The notes beneath the pieces were generated by a model that was not told the DNA's origin, searched no databases, and saw nothing but the letters and a program-made list of their open reading frames with translations. Source: an uncultured Sulfurovum sp. (lineage in GTDB: Bacteria > Campylobacterota > Campylobacteria > Campylobacterales > Sulfurovaceae). From it: a DNA stretch of 42,586 nt. The stretch covers positions 1 to 42,586 of the forward strand of contig CACVAU010000014.1 in NCBI GenBank assembly GCA_902727915.1, in the 5' to 3' direction. Both the position numbers and the translations under genes were made by a program. Shown in pieces: positions 8,502-16,112 of this stretch; positions within the stretch are counted from its first letter, which is position 1; the number at the start of each line of letters is the position of its first letter.

Positions 8502-8789
8502 ATGACAATAACAAAGAGTGTAACATTTATAGCAAAAGAAGGGTGTGAAGCCAAAATGAAAGCATTACTTTCAGCAATGGTTGTACCAAGTAAAGCATCT
8601 GATGGATGTATTTTTTATGATATTTTTCAGTATGAGAATGAGCCACGACGTTTTATGGCTGTAGAATCTTGGAGAGATGAAACTGCACTTGATGGACATA
8701 AAGCATCAGCTCATTATGCTGTGTATAAATCTTCTTATGAACCTTATTGTGAAGATAAATATTCTGATGAATTGGAAGTTTTAAACTAG
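8502..8789 (+). CDS. LsrG-like antibiotic biosynthesis monooxygenase (ABM) domain protein
   Basis: A 95-residue single-domain dimeric alpha/beta barrel of the ABM family, the same size and fold as E. coli LsrG, which isomerises phosphorylated autoinducer-2. Visible features are the beta-strand start KSVTFIAKEG, SDGCIFYDIFQ, FMAVESWRDE and the GHKASAHY motif that corresponds to the FHKTTPHY of LsrG. An earlier TTG at 8490 is possible, but the ATG at 8502 has GGAG about seven bases upstream and fits the family length. Its stop overlaps the GTG of the class II aldolase by one base (TAGTG), and an LsrK-type kinase lies beyond. Function as an LsrG equivalent is inferred from this context; generic ABM proteins are otherwise hard to assign. 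Confidence 0.65.
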   Translation: MTITKSVTFIAKEGCEAKMKALLSAMVVPSKASDGCIFYDIFQYENEPRRFMAVESWRDETALDGHKASAHYAVYKSSYEPYCEDKYSDELEVLN

Positions 8790-9964
8790 TGAAAAATTTA
8801 TGGAATGATGTTGAAGCAAAAAAGTTTCAAAATGATTTAGAATTACGTATTTATACTTCTAATCTTTTGGGACAAAGTGATGAGTTAGTTCTTCATGGTG
8901 GAGGTAATACTTCCGTGAAGTCTATGGTTGAGGGTGAAGAGATACTTTTTGTTAAAGGTTCTGGTTGGAATTTAGTTTCGATTAAAAAAGAGGGTTTTGC
9001 TCCTGTTAAGATGTCAACACTTTTAGAAATGGCAACGCTGGATCAATTAAGTGATATGGACATGGTGTCAGGGCAAAAAGAAGCCATGATAGATAAGTTA
9101 GCACCTAATCCTTCAGTAGAAGCAATACTTCATGCGCTTATTCCTTTTAAAGTTGTTGATCATACCCATGCAGATGCTGTGGTGACCATCTCAAATTCTG
9201 TGAATGGTAAAACCTATATAGAAGCACTGTTTCCTAATTTTTTGATAGTGCCATATATCATGCCTGGCTTTATTTTAGCACATGAGATTTTTAAGATGAC
9301 ACGTGATTATGATTTTGATTGGGATGCTTGTGAGGGGATTATTTTACATAATCATGGAATATTTACTTTTGATGATGATGCTAAGAAATCCTATGTGAAG
9401 ATGGTAGAAGCTGTTAGTATTGCAGAAGATTTTTTAGAAAAAAATGCTGAATTAGTGTTTGATGAAATTGAACCTACTGCTTCTTTGGATATAGAGCAAT
9501 TAAAACGTGTGATTGAAAAAGAGAAAGGTTGTGAGGTTGTACTTAAAGTAAATCAAACACCATTAGCCATGAATTATGCTTCACAAAACAAGCTTTACAT
9601 GAGAGCCACACGTGGGGTATTGACTCCTGAACATATTATTAGAACAAAACGTGTTCCTGTAATTATTAATGAACGTATTGAAGAAGCAATTGAAAAATAT
9701 GTGCTGGATTACACAAAGTATTTTGATGCTTATGCTAAAGATGAGATTATGTTAAACCCAGCACCTAATTATGCTGTTATTAAAAATTTTGGTGTGGTGT
9801 TATTTGGAAAAACTGAAAAAGAATCTAATGTTTTAAACGATGTGGTAGAACACACCATGATGGCTGTACTTCGTGCTGATAAGCTTGGAGGCTATGAGAG
9901 TATTTCACTTCAAGACAGTTTTGAAATGGAATATTGGGAACTAGAACAGGCTAAGTTGAAGTAG
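8789..9964 (+). CDS. Class II aldolase (stand-alone RhaD/YuxG-type aldolase half)
   Basis: A zinc-dependent class II aldolase/adducin-fold protein of 391 residues. HGGGNTSVK (phosphate loop), VKGSGWNL, PSVEAILHALIP, DHTHADAV with His125 and His127, and HNHG with His189 provide substrate and metal ligands. The sequence matches the N-terminal half of bifunctional aldolase/short-chain dehydrogenase proteins and stops at EYWELEQAKLK, exactly where the Rossmann dehydrogenase half normally begins, so this version keeps only the aldolase. GTG start, overlapping the LsrG-like gene. It occupies the place where the thiolase LsrF would be expected in an lsr operon and may cleave a phosphorylated AI-2 derivative, but the substrate is not known. 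Confidence 0.78.
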   Translation: MKNLWNDVEAKKFQNDLELRIYTSNLLGQSDELVLHGGGNTSVKSMVEGEEILFVKGSGWNLVSIKKEGFAPVKMSTLLEMATLDQLSDMDMVSGQKEAMIDKLAPNPSVEAILHALIPFKVVDHTHADAVVTISNSVNGKTYIEALFPNFLIVPYIMPGFILAHEIFKMTRDYDFDWDACEGIILHNHGIFTFDDDAKKSYVKMVEAVSIAEDFLEKNAELVFDEIEPTASLDIEQLKRVIEKEKGCEVVLKVNQTPLAMNYASQNKLYMRATRGVLTPEHIIRTKRVPVIINERIEEAIEKYVLDYTKYFDAYAKDEIMLNPAPNYAVIKNFGVVLFGKTEKESNVLNDVVEHTMMAVLRADKLGGYESISLQDSFEMEYWELEQAKLK

Positions 9965-9983
9965 TAAAATATATTATTTTACT
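9963..9983. terminator. AT-rich perfect inverted repeat between convergent genes
   Basis: AGTAAAATA (9963-9971) and TATTTTACT (9975-9983) are a perfect nine-base inverted repeat with a three-base loop, spanning the end of the aldolase stop codon and the end of the minus-strand gene. It could act as a bidirectional terminator, but it is nearly all A/T and therefore weak. Confidence 0.35.
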
Positions 9984-10380
9984 TTAACCCTTCTAATATT
10001 TCTTGTGTCCAAATAAAAAACATTATTAACATAAGAACATTAAAAATAAGTGCAACCCTTTCCATAATATTTGGCTGTAAAATAGTATTTAATTTTTTAA
10101 GATGTTGCTGTTGTTTAATGCTTAGTGAAGTAGGGTTTTGTTGGTTGAGTATTTTGAGTACTTTTTTGGGAAAATGGCGTATAAATAAAGTAATGACTGA
10201 AAAAGAGAGAACGTAGAATAAAATCAAAGCGATGATGAGAGACTGCTTTTGCCTTTCTGCTAAGCTACTATTGACAAGTAATGCTTCTTGAAATAGATTA
10301 GCAAGAATACTGAGTGTAAACGTAAGCGTCAAAGTACTGATTAAAATGATTATTAATGTTTTAGTAGAAGGTAAGTGCAT
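9979..10380 (-). CDS. Small membrane protein of unknown function (3 TM)
   Basis: I do not recognise the family. The 133 residues contain three hydrophobic segments (about residues 8-28, 46-66 and 108-126) with a basic, Gln-rich cytoplasmic-looking loop (KQQQHLKKL) between the second and third. The ATG is preceded by AGGA five bases upstream, and a TATAAT lies further upstream on the same strand at 10444-10439, so it looks like a real gene. It is oriented against its neighbours and splits the putative AI-2 processing genes in two. A link to that pathway is not shown. Confidence 0.6.
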   Translation of the reverse strand: MHLPSTKTLIIILISTLTLTFTLSILANLFQEALLVNSSLAERQKQSLIIALILFYVLSFSVITLFIRHFPKKVLKILNQQNPTSLSIKQQQHLKKLNTILQPNIMERVALIFNVLMLIMFFIWTQEILEGLK

Positions 10381-10438
10381 TTTTTTCCTATCAATTTATT
10401 ATGAATTAAATAATATTATTTTTAAATTTTTATTTAAA

Positions 10439-10444
10439 ATTATA
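10439..10444 (-). promoter_or_regulatory. Putative -10 box for the 3-TM protein
   Basis: The minus strand reads TATAAT here, about 60 bases upstream of the ATG at 10380, in very AT-rich DNA where chance matches are frequent. It faces away from the lsrK promoter in the same 140-base divergent gap. Confidence 0.35.
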
Positions 10445-10490
10445 AAATAAATTTACTTTAACAAAAGAACAAATAAGAATCTTTAGCTAT

Positions 10491-10496
10491 TATAAT
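10491..10496 (+). promoter_or_regulatory. -10 box (TATAAT) upstream of lsrK
   Basis: A perfect TATAAT 24 bases before the lsrK ATG, the same arrangement as at the LsrG-like gene. The aldolase and kinase therefore appear to have separate promoters of similar design. Confidence 0.55.
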
Positions 10497-10520
10497 TTCA
10501 AATTAAAATGGGAATAACTG

Positions 10521-12074
10521 ATGAAATATTTAATGGCAATAGATGCAGGAACAGGTTCAGTTCGGGCTGTTATTTTTGATACAAATGGTAATCAAATTGC
10601 AGTAGTACAAGAAGAGTGGATACATTTAGAAGTGGAAGGTGTGCCAAACTCTATGACATTTGACACAATAAAAAATTGGGACATAACTGTAGAATGTATT
10701 AAAGCCTCTATTGAAAAAGCGAAGATTAATCCTGAGGATATTTTAGCACTTTCTGCAACTTCTATGCGTGAAGGAATTGTTCTTTATGACCAAGAAGGTA
10801 AAGCGCTTTGGGCTGTTGCCAATGTGGATGCACGAGCAACGAATGAAGTTAAGTATTTAAAAGAGAACTTTGACGGCATAGAAGAGGAATTTTATAAACT
10901 TTCTGGTCAAACTTTTGCTTTGGGGGCATTGCCAAGGATACTGTGGCTTAAAAATAATGAACCTGAACTTTATGAACAGGTGGCTTCTATTTCAATGATA
11001 GGAGATTGGATTTTAGCGAAGCTTTCAGGCATTATCGCAACGGATCCTTCTAATGGAGGAACTACAGGAATATTTTCTTTAGAATCACGTAACTGGGTGG
11101 CTGATATGGCAACGAAAGTAGGTCTAAAAAATGATATTTTTCCTCCTGTTTTAGAAGTTGGTACAGTTATGGGTAAGGTGACAAATGTTGAAGCTGGACT
11201 TTCACTCAATACAAAAGTAGTGATGGGTGGAGGAGATGTTCAGCTTGGTGCTGCTGGTTTAGGGGTAACGAAAGAGGGAGAAGTAGCTATTTTAGGAGGT
11301 TCTTTTTGGCAACAAGTTGTGAATATTCCCTCAAACATACTAGCCCCTCAAGATATGGGGATAAGAGTAAACCCTCACGTCATTCAAGGTTTGTCACAAG
11401 CAGAAGGAATTACTTTCTTTTCTGGTTTGGTCATGCGTTGGTTTAGAGATGCTTTTTGTGACATGGAAAAGCTTGAAGCCAAAGAACGAAATATGGATGC
11501 TTATGCTGTACTGGAAGAAAAAGCAATGCAAGTACCTGTGGGATCACATGGAATTATGCCTATTTTTTCGGATGCAATGAAATATGCTAAGTGGTATCAT
11601 GCCAGTCCTAGTTTTCTTAACCTTTCTATTGATTCTGAAATTTGTAATAGGGCTTCAATGTTTAGAGCGCTTCAAGAGAATGCTTGTATGGTCTCTGCCA
11701 TTAATTTGAAAAAAATTAAAGATTTTACAGGTATAGAAATAGATGAAATTGTGTTTGCTGGTGGTGCCAGTAAAGGGGCTTTATGGTCTCAAATTTTGGC
11801 TGATGTGACAGGATGTAAGGTCAAAATTCCAAAGGTAACCGAAGCTACAGCACTTGGAGCTGCCATGGCTGCTGGTGTTGGGGCTGGGGTATATGCATCT
11901 TTAGTGGACGCTTCTGATAAATTAGTAACATGGGATAAAGTCTATTTCGCTGATATGGAAAATTTTAAAACTTATGAAGCGATTACTCTTAAATGGGAAG
12001 AAGTGTATGTAGCACAGTTAGCATTGGTAGATAGAGGGTTAACTCAGAGTATGTGGAAAGCTCCTGGGCTATAG
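10521..12074 (+). CDS. lsrK: Autoinducer-2 kinase
   Basis: An FGGY-family carbohydrate kinase of 517 residues that should phosphorylate the quorum-sensing molecule AI-2 (DPD) in the cytoplasm. Identity to remembered E. coli LsrK is striking across the whole length: AIDAGTGSVRAVIFD, CSMREGIVLY-like SMREGIVLYD, ANVDARA, DPSNGGTTG, GGGDVQLG with the catalytic Asp239, RVNPHVI, MRWFRDAFC, GVMPIFSD-like GIMPIFSD, ATALG, and a WKAPGL ending. E. coli LsrK is slightly longer at its N-terminus. No LsrR, LsrF or Lsr transporter gene adjoins it; an LsrG-like protein and a class II aldolase lie just upstream. A related sugar kinase is unlikely given the extent of match. Confidence 0.9.
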   Translation: MKYLMAIDAGTGSVRAVIFDTNGNQIAVVQEEWIHLEVEGVPNSMTFDTIKNWDITVECIKASIEKAKINPEDILALSATSMREGIVLYDQEGKALWAVANVDARATNEVKYLKENFDGIEEEFYKLSGQTFALGALPRILWLKNNEPELYEQVASISMIGDWILAKLSGIIATDPSNGGTTGIFSLESRNWVADMATKVGLKNDIFPPVLEVGTVMGKVTNVEAGLSLNTKVVMGGGDVQLGAAGLGVTKEGEVAILGGSFWQQVVNIPSNILAPQDMGIRVNPHVIQGLSQAEGITFFSGLVMRWFRDAFCDMEKLEAKERNMDAYAVLEEKAMQVPVGSHGIMPIFSDAMKYAKWYHASPSFLNLSIDSEICNRASMFRALQENACMVSAINLKKIKDFTGIEIDEIVFAGGASKGALWSQILADVTGCKVKIPKVTEATALGAAMAAGVGAGVYASLVDASDKLVTWDKVYFADMENFKTYEAITLKWEEVYVAQLALVDRGLTQSMWKAPGL

Positions 12075-12119
12075 CATAATAAGTCACAACAAGTATTATA
12101 AAATTTATGCTTTACATAG

Positions 12120-12152
12120 ATAAAAACAGAAGCTTTAAAGTAATGTTTTTAT
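12120..12152 (+). terminator. Possible weak stem-loop after lsrK
   Basis: ATAAAAACA (12120-12128) pairs with TGTTTTTAT (12144-12152), and the loop holds a smaller CTTTAAAG palindrome. There is no following T run, so it may be a regulatory hairpin or chance in AT-rich DNA rather than a true terminator. It lies in the 198-base gap between lsrK and pglK. Confidence 0.3.
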
Positions 12153-12189
12153 GGGCTTTATAGAACCTATTTTCTTAATTTTTCTTGGG

Positions 12190-12195
12190 TATAAT
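12190..12195 (+). promoter_or_regulatory. -10 box (TATAAT) for the pgl operon
   Basis: TTGGGTATAAT gives a perfect -10 with an extended-type TG upstream. It is the only good promoter candidate ahead of the co-directional run of genes from pglK to the end of the UDP-sugar genes near 40845. The predicted leader is about 70 bases and contains a small ORF. Confidence 0.55.
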
Positions 12196-12225
12196 TTTTA
12201 ATTAAATAACTATCAAAGTGAATGT

Positions 12226-12276
12226 ATGAAAAACTCTATCCTAGTAGGTCTGTTAGGCTCTAATAATAACATATGA
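12226..12276 (+). CDS. Putative 16-residue leader peptide overlapping pglK start
   Basis: A short ORF (MKNSILVGLLGSNNNI) begins 31 bases after the TATAAT box and ends with TGA overlapping the pglK ATG (ATGA). pglK has no ribosome-binding site of its own, so coupling to translation of this ORF would explain its expression. The ORF's own site is weak (AAAGTGA). It could also be an accidental frame. Confidence 0.3.
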   Translation: MKNSILVGLLGSNNNI

Positions 12277-13961
12277 TTTTAAAATTAAGAAGTTTACTGG
12301 AAAAAGAAGATAAACAGTTCCTTGTAGGATTAATACTTTTTTCTATTTTTATCTCTATTATTGAGATGGTTGGTATCTCTGCCATTATGCCTTTTATCGC
12401 TATGGCAACTGATTTTACGCTTATTCATAGTAATTCGTATTATCAGGCTGTTTATCAGTTTTTTGATTTTGATAAAGAAGTTTCTTTTGTCATTACTTTT
12501 GGGATGGTATTAATTGTTTTTTACCTTTTTAGAAGTAGCATTAATTTATTATATTTTTATCTTTTAAATCGATTTACCCAAGGAAGATATCATCTCTTAG
12601 CCAATCGACTTTTTAAGAATTATATGGAGATGCCTTATGAGACATTTATTGCTAAAAACTCATCCAGTTTAAATAAGTCCATTATTACAGAAGCATCAAA
12701 TTTAACCCATTTACTTTCAGCCATTTTATTTATGTTAAGTGAGATTTTTGTGGTTATTTTACTTTATGGAATGATGTTGTATGTGCATTATCAAATAACG
12801 CTTTTATTAAGCGTTATTTTAGTCTTCAATGCTTTACTTATGGTGAAGACAGTCTCCGTCAAAATAAAAAAGGCAGGGAAAGATAGGGCAGAGGCTCAGA
12901 AAAGCTTTTATGAAATTATCAATCGAAGTTTTGCCAATTTTAAACTCATTAAACTTCAAAAAAATAGACAAGAAATTTTTGAAGACTTTGGCACATTTAG
13001 TGCATCGTATGCTAAGGCAAATATTGTCAATTCAACGTTAGTACAAGTACCAAGGCTTTTTTTAGAAGCAATTGGTTTTGGTTTGATTGTTTTGATTGTG
13101 ACTTACTTAGTATGGAAATATGAAAACAATATTTCGACTGTGTTAGCGTTGGTATCTATGTTTGTTTTGGCACTTTACCGTTTAATGCCTTCGGTGAATA
13201 GAATTATGAACAGTTATAATCAAATTCTTTTTTACCATAAATCTTTAGAAATTGTTGATAATGATTTAAAATATGAACGTGAAGTGTTAGGAGACAAAGA
13301 GATTGTATTTAAGCATGAGATTAAGGTAGAAAATATTGGCTTTGAATATGAAGAAAATCACCCTATTTTAAAAGACATTAACTTAAGCATAAACAAAGGG
13401 GCAAAAGTGGCTTTTGTGGGTGAGAGTGGTAGTGGTAAAAGTACTCTAGTTGATTTGTTGATTGGTTTGAATAAAGCTAAAACAGGTTCAATTTTAATTG
13501 ATGGTGAGAGATTAAGCGAAGATAATATGCCTTCATGGCGTTCCAAAATTGGTTATATTCCACAAAGTGTTTATTTGTTTGATGGGACAGTTGGAGAGAA
13601 TGTTGCCTTTGGTTTACACTATGATGCTGAGCGTATTGCTAAGGTGCTAAAACAAGCTAAAATAGATCAATTTTTAGCTGAAAAAAAAGGTGCTGAGACT
13701 TTTGTAGGTGAGGGAGGTGTTATGTTGAGTGGGGGTCAAAAACAGAGAATTGCTATTGCTAGGGCATTGTACATGAATCCTGAAGTGTTAGTTTTGGATG
13801 AGGCAACGTCTGCCTTGGATGATGAGACAGAACAAGAAATTATGAATGAGATTTATATGATTAGTAAAGATAAAACCTTAATTATTATTGCCCATAGGTT
13901 GAGTACCATTGATAGATGTGATAGGGTTTATAAAGTAGATAAAGGGTATTTAGTCGCATGA
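12273..13961 (+). CDS. pglK: Lipid-linked oligosaccharide flippase (ABC transporter)
   Basis: PglK flips undecaprenyl-diphosphate-linked glycan to the periplasmic side for transfer to protein. The 562 residues contain a six-TM exporter domain and a C-terminal ATPase with Walker A GESGSGKSTL (about residues 382-391), QSVYLFDG, signature LSGGQKQR, Walker B VLVLDEATSAL and the H-loop IIAHRLST. The sequence follows C. jejuni PglK closely from the KEDK motif near the N-terminus through FVLALYRLMPS. No ribosome site precedes the ATG, which overlaps the stop of a 16-codon ORF. Its 3' end overlaps the next gene by four bases. In C. jejuni pglK is directly followed by pglH; here a 14-kb cassette intervenes. 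Confidence 0.92.
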   Translation: MILKLRSLLEKEDKQFLVGLILFSIFISIIEMVGISAIMPFIAMATDFTLIHSNSYYQAVYQFFDFDKEVSFVITFGMVLIVFYLFRSSINLLYFYLLNRFTQGRYHLLANRLFKNYMEMPYETFIAKNSSSLNKSIITEASNLTHLLSAILFMLSEIFVVILLYGMMLYVHYQITLLLSVILVFNALLMVKTVSVKIKKAGKDRAEAQKSFYEIINRSFANFKLIKLQKNRQEIFEDFGTFSASYAKANIVNSTLVQVPRLFLEAIGFGLIVLIVTYLVWKYENNISTVLALVSMFVLALYRLMPSVNRIMNSYNQILFYHKSLEIVDNDLKYEREVLGDKEIVFKHEIKVENIGFEYEENHPILKDINLSINKGAKVAFVGESGSGKSTLVDLLIGLNKAKTGSILIDGERLSEDNMPSWRSKIGYIPQSVYLFDGTVGENVAFGLHYDAERIAKVLKQAKIDQFLAEKKGAETFVGEGGVMLSGGQKQRIAIARALYMNPEVLVLDEATSALDDETEQEIMNEIYMISKDKTLIIIAHRLSTIDRCDRVYKVDKGYLVA

Positions 13962-15136
13962 ATAAATATGATTATTTAATTGTTGGGGCAGGGATTATTG
14001 GCATGACCATTGCCTATGAATTGAAACAAAGAGATGCTAAGTTAAGGATTGCGATTATAGAAAAAGAGCATGAGGTGGGAATACATGCGAGTGGACGTAA
14101 CAGTGGGGTACTCCATGCAGGATTTTATTACAGTGCTGACAGTCTAAAAGCTAAGTTTACGGTTAATGGGAATGTTAAAATGAGACATTTTTGTAAAGCG
14201 CATGATATTTTTGTGAATGAGACCAAGAAAGTAGTGGTAGCGAAGAATGCTGTGGAGTTAGAAGGGATTTATGAACTTCAAAAAAGAGCAGAGATAAATG
14301 GGGTGGACACATCAATTATTGATACAGTTGAACTTGCTAAAATTGACCCCAATATTAAAACTTATGAAAAGGCATTGTATTCTCCCAATACAGCAAGTGT
14401 GAATCCTAAAGAGGTTTGTTTAAAGCTTAAAAATGTTTTGGAAGACAAAGGCGTAGTTTTTCACTTTAATACAGCATTTGAAAATATGGATTTATCTTAT
14501 GATTATTTGATAAATTGTGCTGGTGCTTATGCTGATAAGATTGCTAAAAAGTTTGGATTGGCAAAAAATTATACCATGCTTCCTTTTAAAGGAATTTATT
14601 TGAAATATGGGGAAAATAGAACGGATATTAGAACCAATATTTATCCTGTACCCAATTTAGCCAATCCTTTTTTAGGTGTTCATTATACAGTGACTGTGGA
14701 TGATAGCATAAAAATAGGTCCAACAGCCATTCCTGCATTTTGGCGAGAAAACTATAAAGGTTTTTCAAATTTTAAGTTGTCTGAATTTTTAGAGATCAGT
14801 TATTATGCCAGTAAATTGTTTTTATTGAATGCTTTTAATTTTAGAACCTTGGCAATTAATGAGATGCAAAATTATCGTTCAAAAGTTTTTATTGCTAAAG
14901 CAAAAGGAATGGTACATAATATAGGTGATGATTTTAAGCCCATACCTTCAGGCATTAGGGCGCAACTCTTAGATACCAAGAGTAATGAATTAATTCAAGA
15001 TTTTTTACTAGAACATGGTCAAAAAACAACGCACATTTTAAATGCTGTAAGCCCAGCATTTACTTGCTCATTTGCATTTGCAGAATTTGTTGTGGATGAA
15101 ATTAATACAAATAAAGGACAAATAGATGATAAATAA
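13958..15136 (+). CDS. FAD-dependent oxidoreductase, L-2-hydroxyglutarate oxidase (LhgO) family
   Basis: A 392-residue DAO-type flavoprotein. The dinucleotide motif GAGIIG is at residues 10-15, and the LhgO/L2HGDH hallmark HASGRNSGVLHAGFYY starts at residue 43. SPNTASVNP, NCAGAYADKIA and a C-terminal NAVSPAFTCSFAFAEFV flavin-contact segment agree with the family. LhgO oxidises L-2-hydroxyglutarate to 2-oxoglutarate, feeding electrons to quinone. Here the gene sits inside a glycan operon, overlapping pglK by four bases and the epimerase by eleven, so it may instead oxidise a glycan-derived hydroxyacid or remove 2-hydroxyglutarate made by a sugar dehydrogenase. The role in this setting is unproven. 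Confidence 0.75.
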   Translation: MNKYDYLIVGAGIIGMTIAYELKQRDAKLRIAIIEKEHEVGIHASGRNSGVLHAGFYYSADSLKAKFTVNGNVKMRHFCKAHDIFVNETKKVVVAKNAVELEGIYELQKRAEINGVDTSIIDTVELAKIDPNIKTYEKALYSPNTASVNPKEVCLKLKNVLEDKGVVFHFNTAFENMDLSYDYLINCAGAYADKIAKKFGLAKNYTMLPFKGIYLKYGENRTDIRTNIYPVPNLANPFLGVHYTVTVDDSIKIGPTAIPAFWRENYKGFSNFKLSEFLEISYYASKLFLLNAFNFRTLAINEMQNYRSKVFIAKAKGMVHNIGDDFKPIPSGIRAQLLDTKSNELIQDFLLEHGQKTTHILNAVSPAFTCSFAFAEFVVDEINTNKGQIDDK

Positions 15137-16109
15137 ATTAGAAAATTCAAGGGTTTTAGTCATAGGAGCTGCTGGTTTTATAGGTGGTTTTGTTGTGAAT
15201 GAGTTATTAAAAGAGCCTGTGAAAGAAGTGATTGTTTATGATAACTTTACACGAGGAAAAATGGAAAACTTAGAAAGTTCGCTGAAAGATGAACGATGTT
15301 CTATTTTTCCTTATGGTGGCGATGTAAGAGAGATTGATATTTTAGATAAGGCAATGGAAGGGGTTGATTATGTCTTTCACTTAGCAGCAATGTGGTTGTT
15401 GCATTGTAAAGATTTTCCACGAACAGCATTTGATGTAAACATTGCTGGAACATTTAATGTACTCGAAGCTTGTGTTAAACATAAGGTGAAAAAATTGGTG
15501 TATAGCTCTTCAGCTTCTGTGTATGGTGATGCCGTTCAAGTACCCATGGAAGAAGATCATCCTTTTAATAACAAAAACTTTTATGGTGCGACAAAAATAG
15601 CAGGTGAAGCGATGTGTACAGCCTATAATGATCGTTATGATTTAGAAGTAGTGGGCTTAAGATACATGAATGTTTATGGTCCAGGTCAAGATCAACATGC
15701 TGTTTACAGTGGTGTTGTGCCTATTGTTCTGAATAAAATTGATCAAAATGAAGCCCCAACGGTTAATGGAGATGGTTCACAAGCTTATGATTTTATTTAT
15801 GTAGAAGATATTGCGAGATGTAATATTGCTGCTGTTAAATCAGAGGTAAAATTAGGATACTACAATGTGGGAACAGAGGTTCAAACCAGTATTAAAGCCT
15901 TGTGTGACACCATGTTAAAATTAAAAAAATCAGATTTAAAAGTTAAGTATGTACCTTACAGTGAAGATGATGCACGACAGTTGGTTCAAAACAGAATTGG
16001 TTCTAAGCAGAAAGCTGAAAATGAGTTAGGTTTTACCTATAAATATTCACTGGAAGAGGGGTTACAGTCTTTGATAAATTGGCGTGAAGCACAAGGGATT
16101 AGGGGTTAA
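15126..16109 (+). CDS. NAD-dependent sugar epimerase/dehydratase (extended SDR)
   Basis: An extended short-chain dehydrogenase of 327 residues acting on a nucleotide sugar. The GAAGFIGG NAD-binding loop lies near residue 14, HLAA in the middle, the SSSASVYG strand, and the catalytic Tyr-x-x-x-Lys in FYGATK. RYMNVYGPGQDQ and the late DFIYVEDIAR are typical of UDP-glucose 4-epimerase relatives. The product cannot be fixed from sequence. AAAGGA sits seven bases before the ATG, which overlaps the LhgO-like gene. Just upstream of an aminotransferase and an AsnB-type amidotransferase, it probably prepares a modified UDP-sugar for the same pathway. Confidence 0.75.
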   Translation: MINKLENSRVLVIGAAGFIGGFVVNELLKEPVKEVIVYDNFTRGKMENLESSLKDERCSIFPYGGDVREIDILDKAMEGVDYVFHLAAMWLLHCKDFPRTAFDVNIAGTFNVLEACVKHKVKKLVYSSSASVYGDAVQVPMEEDHPFNNKNFYGATKIAGEAMCTAYNDRYDLEVVGLRYMNVYGPGQDQHAVYSGVVPIVLNKIDQNEAPTVNGDGSQAYDFIYVEDIARCNIAAVKSEVKLGYYNVGTEVQTSIKALCDTMLKLKKSDLKVKYVPYSEDDARQLVQNRIGSKQKAENELGFTYKYSLEEGLQSLINWREAQGIRG

Positions 16110-16112
16110 GTT

